From assembly GCF_017591435.1 (NCBI RefSeq), contig NC_059301.1, positions 11,513,049 through 11,577,048 on the forward strand: a stretch of 64,000 bases of DNA, read 5' to 3'. Below the pieces are notes generated by a model. It made no database searches. It was not told the DNA's origin and saw only the letters and a list, made by a program, of their open reading frames with translations. Below are positions 57,180 through 64,000 of this stretch, piece after piece. How positions within the stretch are numbered: the first letter of the stretch is position 1; each line of letters opens with the position of its first letter. The DNA comes from Portunus trituberculatus. Its lineage: Eukaryota; Arthropoda; Malacostraca; Decapoda; Portunidae. The translations under genes were made by a program, and so were the position numbers.

Positions 57180-58279
57180 TTTCCCTCCCTTTCCTCCTGT
57201 TATTTCATGTTATTTTTCGTCTCTGTTCGTTTTTCCACACTCCAATCCTCGTCCATTAGAGAGAGGTTCGCGTTATGCTGCTTCAGTCCCACAATGCACT
57301 GCCAGGAATGTGACCCATGCCGCCTCTCTGCTCTGTTCGTGTCTCTGGTAATCACAGCACGTTCCTTTTCTGTATTAGCCATTCTTGGTCCTCTAGCTTC
57401 ATGGTGACGAGAGAGAGATAGAGAGAGAGAGAGAGAGAATATGGATGGAGGTTGAGAGCAATACAAAGGTGACATGTGAGACCATTGCCAATTGGTGAGT
57501 TTCATCTTCATTAGCTCAGATCACGTGAGTCTTGTCGGCGGAGCGAAGTATTTGAGTCTCCCAGCATGGATTGAGTTGGTGTGGAATTCTTTGCTCCATT
57601 CCCACCTTGTGATGTGATCTATTTAGGCGGAAAGTATCTCAATTAAAGTCGTCGAGGCGTGAATGCTTGAGGCGATGTGAGGCAGCTGCAGGAATGAAGT
57701 AAGGAGGAGAAAGTGATGCATTATGAATATTGGAGGAAGAAAAGGTTATAGTTAAAAAGGAGTGATATTGAGTAGATATTTATGAAACACAGATACACCG
57801 AGATTTATTATATGAAGGACTTGCGGTAATATGTCATAGAGGAAAAAAAGTGAATCATGAATACCTGAGAAGAGAATGAAGTCATAAGTCTTGATATATT
57901 TGAGAAAAAGTTGATATAATAACTCTCACAAGGAACAAAAATATTTCACAGGGTAGTTATTAAACATAAACAAAAACCCAGACATTCTTTTTTTTTTTCG
58001 TTTTCTTTTTGGTGATGTGCGTGCCTCGCCTCATAAATAATTGAGAAATATGTTCTTGTTGTACTGCCAATAAATCCTGGAGGCGCCACGAGTTGCCTCA
58101 GGAATTATACGCCCCAGTGACATCAGTCTAACAGAAAAATAATCCCCGCTGGAGTAAATCATGAGCGTTGTAGTGAAGCGAGTGGTGAGTAGTGAACACC
58201 CGCCGCTGCTTGTCATCCGTGGCGCTGCGGAAGTGCCGGGAGAGGCGGAGAGGAACGCTAATGATGGACTCAACAAGCA

Positions 58280-58494
58280 TTAATCCCTTCAAGTACCATG
58301 ACGCGTTTCCATATTCGTTCTGTTTACTGTTTGGTGATTATATACAGCTTCAGAAACTCATATGGGGAATTAAAATAGTGAAGACTATGGCCATTAATCT
58401 TGTGACATCCATAGACCCTTCCTAATGTCAGTAAAATTATCTAATCGTACACAAATCTCAAAGTAAAAATGTGTCCCAGTATTGAATGGGTTAA
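58280..58494 (-). mobile_element. TTAA MITE family 1, full copy (reverse)
   Basis: Starts TTAATCCCTTCAAGTACCAT and ends CAGTATTGAATGGGTTAA; core intact. Confidence 0.8.
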
Positions 58495-58888
58495 GAAAAT
58501 TGTATGATGTAAAGGAAGACATTCAGTTGACATACTTCCTTTTTAAATAAGATATCATTTTACATCAACCTTTCAGATGTCACGGTAACAGTTAGTGAAG
58601 CTTAAAATGTTAGGACTGTTCAGCTTAGGCTATTTCTTATTTATTTATCTATTTATTTTATACACAAAGATAGGAAACAAACTTGCTTAAAAAAGATCGG
58701 TTACTTGTTGCTCTCCCTCCCCCATCCAACCAAAAAAAGAAGAGATTATTCCAACCAAGAGCTTTTCCATTTCTCTAGAAGTCTTGAGCCTCCTATACAA
58801 ATACAGGCTTCGAACCTTTGCAAACAGCAGCCAACACGTGTATAGAACAGATCACCTTGCACCTAGAATATAAAGTTACATGCAGTCG

Positions 58889-58917
58889 TCTTGCCTATCT
58901 CATCGAGATAGGCAAGA
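58889..58917. other. Perfect 13-bp inverted repeat with 3-base loop
   Basis: TCTTGCCTATCTC, ATC, GAGATAGGCAAGA. It lies 38 bp before a SINE. No T run follows the right arm, so it is not a simple pol III terminator. Function is unknown. Confidence 0.8.
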
Positions 58918-58954
58918 TGATCTCACCGGCTTGCATAGGTTTCAGCATTCATAT

Positions 58955-59174
58955 GCCGCCGTGGTACAGTGGAACCATGCGTGCTTTGGGGTCCGAGGAG
59001 TCTCCAAGTGCACGGGTTCGAATAATGTCCACGGTCCGAGTGTAGGTTGGGCTTCCTCACTCGGAGCAATGGTTTCCTAGCGGGTGGGCTTCGAGATAGG
59101 AGGTACCCCAAAAAGTATCCCTTTTAGCCCATAAATTCCCGTGAAAAGCCCACATGGTATAAATAAAATAAAAA
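58955..59174 (+). mobile_element. tRNA-derived SINE family A
   Basis: Complete head GCCGCCGTGGTACAGTGGAA, B-box GGGTTCGAATAATG (two changes), body with GTAGGTTGGGCTTCCTCACT, and tail CATGGTATAAATAAAATAAA. Confidence 0.82.
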
Positions 59175-59356
59175 TATATATTTGTTCAGCCTCACGTCCA
59201 GGACCTTTATTTTGTCCCCGCCTCCTTCCATTCATTCCCCTTCCGCTGTTTTTAAGTGAAGAAAATAGCGAGTGTTTGTTTTCGTTATCAGCTTCCTCTT
59301 CCCGTTTGGAGATGTAAAACACTAACGCAGAGAGGGAGTATCGAGAGATATCATGG

Positions 59357-59387
<31 letters not shown>

Positions 59388-60827
59388 GGACGAAACCCGA
59401 TACGAATCTTGAATATTGAGTCATGTTTGTAAAGTATTAGATTATTTCCACGCTCTACATTAGTATTACACTTGTCCTACTGTCAGCAGCACTCAGTAGG
59501 AGGGGAGCTGATGAACTTTACATATAAAAAGAAAAGACGCGATAAAAAATAAAGGAGGGAGTTCTGTAGAGCGGATTAGAAGTAATTATTCGTCCGGCAA
59601 CACAGACGGAGGTCGAAGCTTCATTTTCCGCTCTGGTCGTCTTGGCAGGTGGGTGCGATCATGCAAATAGTGGAAATGTGACGCAAACAGACTGATGGAC
59701 TGGAGGAGAGAGAGAGAGAGAGAGAGGGTGAAGTATAGATGAGGGTGGAAATAGGTCGAAATTAAATAGTGATAACAAACATAAGAACACTGCAAACAAC
59801 ACGCTCTATATACGAGAGTCACTCGCGATCTAATGGACACGAAGAGAAGGCACTTGCTTGATGTATTTCCGTAATGAAGGCCTCTCTTGGTCTTTGTTCC
59901 GTGTCGTCTTCTATTACTGCTGCTGTGCCACTGTACCGGATGTTTTTGAAGCTTCTGTTGGTTTCAGAAACATAATGAAGTTATATTTCATTGCAAAAAC
60001 GCATGAAGGGTCTGATGGTTTATAGGAATCGTGCAAAAGTTATTTTGTCACGTGTTTTATCCTCAGGAAAGAGTATTGTTGGCGAGGACGTGCCTGACAT
60101 ATTGATAGAATGAAGATGTAGCTCGCGTCAGTATCAGTGTCGCCAATTTTGACAACACGCAAAGGTGTCATGTAAAGAAGCGCTAGCGGAACGTGACGAG
60201 CGCGAGGGTGGGGCACTCGGCGGGATCCCTCTTCAAGCCCCTCATGTGCCGGGCTATCGCTGCGTGTAGCTGGCGGGTTTAGTCGCCTGTGTGCTGCCCC
60301 TGAACCCTCCGCTTACTATTGTTTCAATCACGCGGAGCACAGGCGAGTAAGATAACACTGGAAAAATGTACCGTTCTATACAAAACGCTTATTGCAGTCA
60401 CTGTACACTACACCATCACCATCGTTGGGACTCCCAGCGCCAGAAGATCGCGTGAAAATGGTTTATTTTCTTTGGTGTCTGAAGAATCTTGCAAATCTTG
60501 GTTGCTTGAAGTTACTGCGGGTCTTGTCAGGTCACGGAATAATCCTCCATTAATTCATATGTACGCCTTTGCCCTGAACCTGAAGACGGAGGAATGTTTG
60601 GTTGCTGTAGAGATAAGGCGCTTAATGTCTCTCACTACGCTGGAGAGGTATGGACGCCATCGCCGGTATCATCGCCTTGGTGGGTCCAAACTCTAACGCT
60701 ATGCACTGAAAACATTATTGGCGTCAAAACGTACTGATGCAGAATTCCAATATGTGAAGAAACGGTAAAAATAAATCATAATGTTATAATGTGTTTATGA
60801 TAATAATGAATAAACATATATGTATCG

Positions 60828-60828
<1 letters not shown>

Positions 60829-60891
<63 letters not shown>

Positions 60892-60894
60892 GTC
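60829..60894 (+). repeat. (GT)n microsatellite
   Basis: Pure GT with one GCG near the end. Confidence 0.96.
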
Positions 60895-61040
60895 AGACAT
60901 GGTTTATCCCTCAGCGTTGTGTTGACAGTCACCTTTGATCTCGCTCTTAATAACTTCTTTGTGGAAATTTCATCACGTCTTCTTTCCTTTTCATTTATTG
61001 CTTTATGTAGTCTTTCATATTACAATTCAGATTTCCCTCA

Positions 61041-61273
<233 letters not shown>

Positions 61274-61333
61274 TTCTTCATATATAAATATTTCCAATGT
61301 TGTGAGTAAAATAGTAGTAACGTTGCTATAGTG

Positions 61334-61427
61334 TTACTACTACTACTACTACCACTACTACTATTACTACTACTTTCACCACCACCACTATCACCATCAC
61401 CACCACCACCACTACCACCACCGCAGC
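61334..61427 (+). repeat. (ACT)n/(ACC)n degenerate repeat
   Basis: ACT units, then mixed ACC/ATC units. Confidence 0.9.
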
Positions 61428-62103
61428 CATGAATGTATACTTAATGACAGCGTAGACATCGCGGCCCACGCATCATTAGTATCAGGAGAGACAGGCGGCT
61501 GAGGGACCACGGCACTGTTTGTGTTCATCCCCACAAACAATAACGCGGCTCCCGAGCATCCCCACACAGCACCGCGAGCACCGTCACGTACACGCCGCTT
61601 GTTGTCAATAAGGGAGAGAGTGAGAGAGTGCACCGTGCCTCTCAAGCGTTCATCTTTCCTCCCGGCCAACAAACTTTAAGCGGCAGGTAAGAAGAAGGGT
61701 GATTAAGCTCCAGGGAAATCTTAAGGATAACAGGTGCTTACAGGTATGTTATAAAGAGTATATATTTACCCCTACCAGCATCCTCACCTGCTCCACGCGC
61801 CGCCCTCCAGCCTTCTGAACCTCGTGGGGATCATTAGCTAAAAAAAATACGCCAGCCCTCGTGAAAAGAGATGAACCACCGCGGCCCTCAGGATGGCCAT
61901 TATTTTAGCGAAACTTAACCTGACCTGCATAATGGAGGTAAGGCCGGAGTGGCGAGGGTGAGGCACTGGTTGAGGAGAAAAGCAGTTCATTTATTCCCTG
62001 AAGAGCGACGCACCATTGGGGGAGTTACGTGGGTTGTTAGGAAGGTTGGGCCGTGCGTGTCTCTCTGGAACTATTTGCTCTTAAGGTTTGTATGTGTGTT
62101 GCT

Positions 62104-62318
62104 TTAACCCCTTCAGTACTGGGACACATTTTTACCTTGAGATTTTTATATGATTTGACCATTTTGTTGACATTAGGAAGGGTTTATGGAGATCAGAAGA
62201 TTAATGGGTATAGTTTTCACTATTTGAATCCCCCACGTAAGTTTCTGAAGCTTTTATAAAATCACCAGACAGTAAGCTGAATGAATGTGGAAACGCGTCA
62301 TGGTACTAAAGGAGTTAA
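62104..62318 (+). mobile_element. TTAA MITE family 1, full copy
   Basis: Starts TTAACCCCTTCAGTACTGGG, close to the family consensus, and ends GGTACTAAAGGAGTTAA. Confidence 0.82.
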
Positions 62319-62527
62319 GTCGCCTTTGCCTATTAGAAGGGCTGGTTTGTAACTTTTTTTTTTTGCCATTACTTTATTCCGAAATTAAACTAAATAAATC
62401 ATCAAATGTTCAAATGTATATAGAATTTTCACATGTACGCAACATTGATCAAAAGCAAATGTGATATAATGTGTTTTTATAAACGCCGTGCAAATGTTTA
62501 CGTCTCTTGCGTGTCCTGAACCAGTCT

Positions 62528-62736
62528 GCCGCCGTGGTACAGTGGAACCATGCGTGCTTGGGGCTCGAGGGGTCTTCAAGCGGAATCCTGTCCACGGTCC
62601 GAGTGTAGGTTCGTCTTCCTCACTCTGGGCAACGGTTTTCTAGCGAGTGGGCTTTGAGATAGGCGGTACCCTAAAAAGTATCCCCTTTAGCTCATAAATT
62701 CCCGTGAAAACTCCACATGGTATAGAAAAAAACAAG
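62528..62736 (+). mobile_element. tRNA-derived SINE family A, B-box deleted
   Basis: Complete head GCCGCCGTGGTACAGTGGAA, but about 11 bp including most of the B-box are missing (TCTTCAAGCGGAATCCTG). It should be transcriptionally dead as a pol III unit. Tail CATGGTATAGAAAAAAAC. Confidence 0.78.
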
Positions 62737-62987
62737 GGGTATCAATGTATTATTACAGCAGCAAATACAACTACAGTGGCGCCATCATCTGGGTAAACAA
62801 CTGTGCTAAAGGTGGCTCTTACGTGTTGACAAACCCTTCTTCATGTTAATCAGCCTGACTACCGCTAGATCTTTATTAGTCTCCCTATACATGCTTTCAT
62901 TAATTTAACACATGGGATCTTTTTTGTTCATAGCAGCAGGTGTTTCTTAATCAAACTAATGTCGTGTCTCTTCTCAGCCACTGAAAA

Positions 62988-63001
62988 TGATAATAATAAT
63001 A

Positions 63002-63052
<51 letters not shown>
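62988..63052 (+). repeat. (AAT)n trinucleotide repeat
   Basis: ATAATAATAATAATAGTAAT and on, about 20 units. Confidence 0.95.
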
Positions 63053-63053
<1 letters not shown>

Positions 63054-63239
63054 TAATTCACTCATTTTCGCTTAAGACCTTATATAAGAATTGCTTTATG
63101 ATCTCTTAAGAAATACTGCAATAGAAGTTCATTATAAGTAAAGTTAACACATTTTTACAATCATCAAAACATTAAAAATCAAATATCGAAAATAAGATAG
63201 AAGCGAGGGCCGTGCAGCCTGTGAAGCCCGTAGCTCTAC

Positions 63240-64000
63240 TCGCTCATCGCTGTGATGCTGCTCCGTACAAAACAAATGCTCTCTCCGATACCTTGATCTT
63301 TTACAACACATGGATCTCTGGCACATATCAGAGGGCAGTGTTTGAAAGTTTACATTCAAAAGATACGAGTTTGTTACGTCATTTTGTAGTTCCTCACATC
63401 TGTAGAGTCGCTAGTGCTGCTGGATACGAACGCTCTCTCAGATACTTTACTCTTTTACAACACATGGACCTCAGACATATATTATAGGGCAGTGTCTTGA
63501 AGCTTACATTCAAAAGATGCGAGTAAGTTGTTTCATTTTGTAGTACCTCCCATTTGAAGAGTCGCTAGTGCTTCTGGATACAAATACTCCTGCAGATATC
63601 TTATTCTTTTACAGCACATGAACCTCAGGCACATATCAAAGGGGAGTGTTTGGACGTTTACATTCAAAAGTTAAGTTGCATCATTTTGTATTACCTCACA
63701 TCTGTAGAGTCGCTAGTGCTGCTGGATACGAACGCTCTCTCTGATACCGTAATCTTTTATAACACGTGCACCTCAGACATATATTAAAGGGGAGTGTTTG
63801 GACGTTTACATTCAAAAGATACGAGTGTTCTACGTCATTTTGGATTACCTCACATTTGAAGAGTCATTAGTAGTACTGGATACGAACATTCTCTCAGATA
63901 CCGTACTCTTTTACAACGTACGGACCTCATTCACATAACAGATGGCAGTGCTTGAACGTTTGCATTTAAAAGATAAGTTACGTCACTTTGGAGTACCGTA
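63240..64000 (+). repeat. Tandem array, period about 148-157 bp, running off the right edge
   Basis: AGAGTCGCTAGTGCTGCTGG-like words recur at 63404, 63558, 63706 and 63860, with an earlier, more diverged unit from about 63245. Also shared are CTCTTTTACAACACATGGAC, GGGCAGTGTTTGAA and TTACATTCAAAAGATACGAG. About five units are visible. Confidence 0.85.

Noticed and set aside
60319..60696. 125-residue open frame considered as a possible downstream Dpr exon
   Set aside because: Starts at TTG and has no Ig pattern (no Cys-Trp-Cys arrangement, no DxGxYxC).
63240..64000. CRISPR-like array
   Set aside because: Spaced repeats of ~150 bp are contiguous diverged tandem units, with no short repeat/spacer structure, and the DNA is eukaryotic.

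Overview
This window is eukaryotic nuclear DNA and looks like a decapod crustacean, probably a crab. The evidence is an intron-rich gene with GT-AG splice sites, extreme dinucleotide microsatellite content (many CT/GA and GT/CA tracts of 50-170 bp), tRNA-derived SINEs, and a dispersed repeat that I recognise from decapod sequences. No bacterial, viral or organellar gene organisation was seen. The species cannot be named from sequence alone.

The one protein-coding gene I can support is on the + strand and runs off the right edge. Four exons (10201-10306, 41802-41944, 49925-50002, 53665-53794) join in frame through consensus splice sites. They encode a signal peptide and one complete V-type immunoglobulin domain. 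The signature is VSWIRQSDLH, then FTSDDRF, then DSGVYECQV. This is the first Ig domain of the Dpr (defective proboscis extension response)/zig-8 family of neuronal cell-surface proteins. Introns are about 31.5, 8.0 and 3.7 kb. The second Ig domain and C-terminal membrane anchor expected for the family were not found in the last 10 kb and presumably lie further right.

Everything else is non-coding and repeat-dominated. 1-10200 is upstream: a GT-rich block with a short TTAGG-like telomeric motif, microsatellites, two ~215 bp MITEs, and a slightly more GC-rich, unrepetitive stretch next to exon 1. Intron 1 (10307-41801) holds two SINE families, most of the MITEs, LINE 3' fragments, a purine-only tract, and several low-copy tandem arrays (unit about 40 to 170 bp). 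Introns 2 and 3 hold more MITEs, a larger LINE reverse-transcriptase fragment and trinucleotide repeats. 53795-64000 holds microsatellites (including a 218 bp TA tract), two SINEs, two MITEs and a tandem array at the right edge.

The most informative non-gene feature is a family of about 213 bp elements. They end in TTAA + CCCCTTCAGTAC inverted repeats, with about 20 copies in 64 kb, and look like non-autonomous piggyBac-type elements. One copy sits inside a tandem-repeat unit whose sister unit gives the empty site, which directly shows duplication of TTAA at insertion. A second, rarer TTAA family (CCTTTCACTGC ends) is also present. No transposase gene was seen, and I found no novel gene system.
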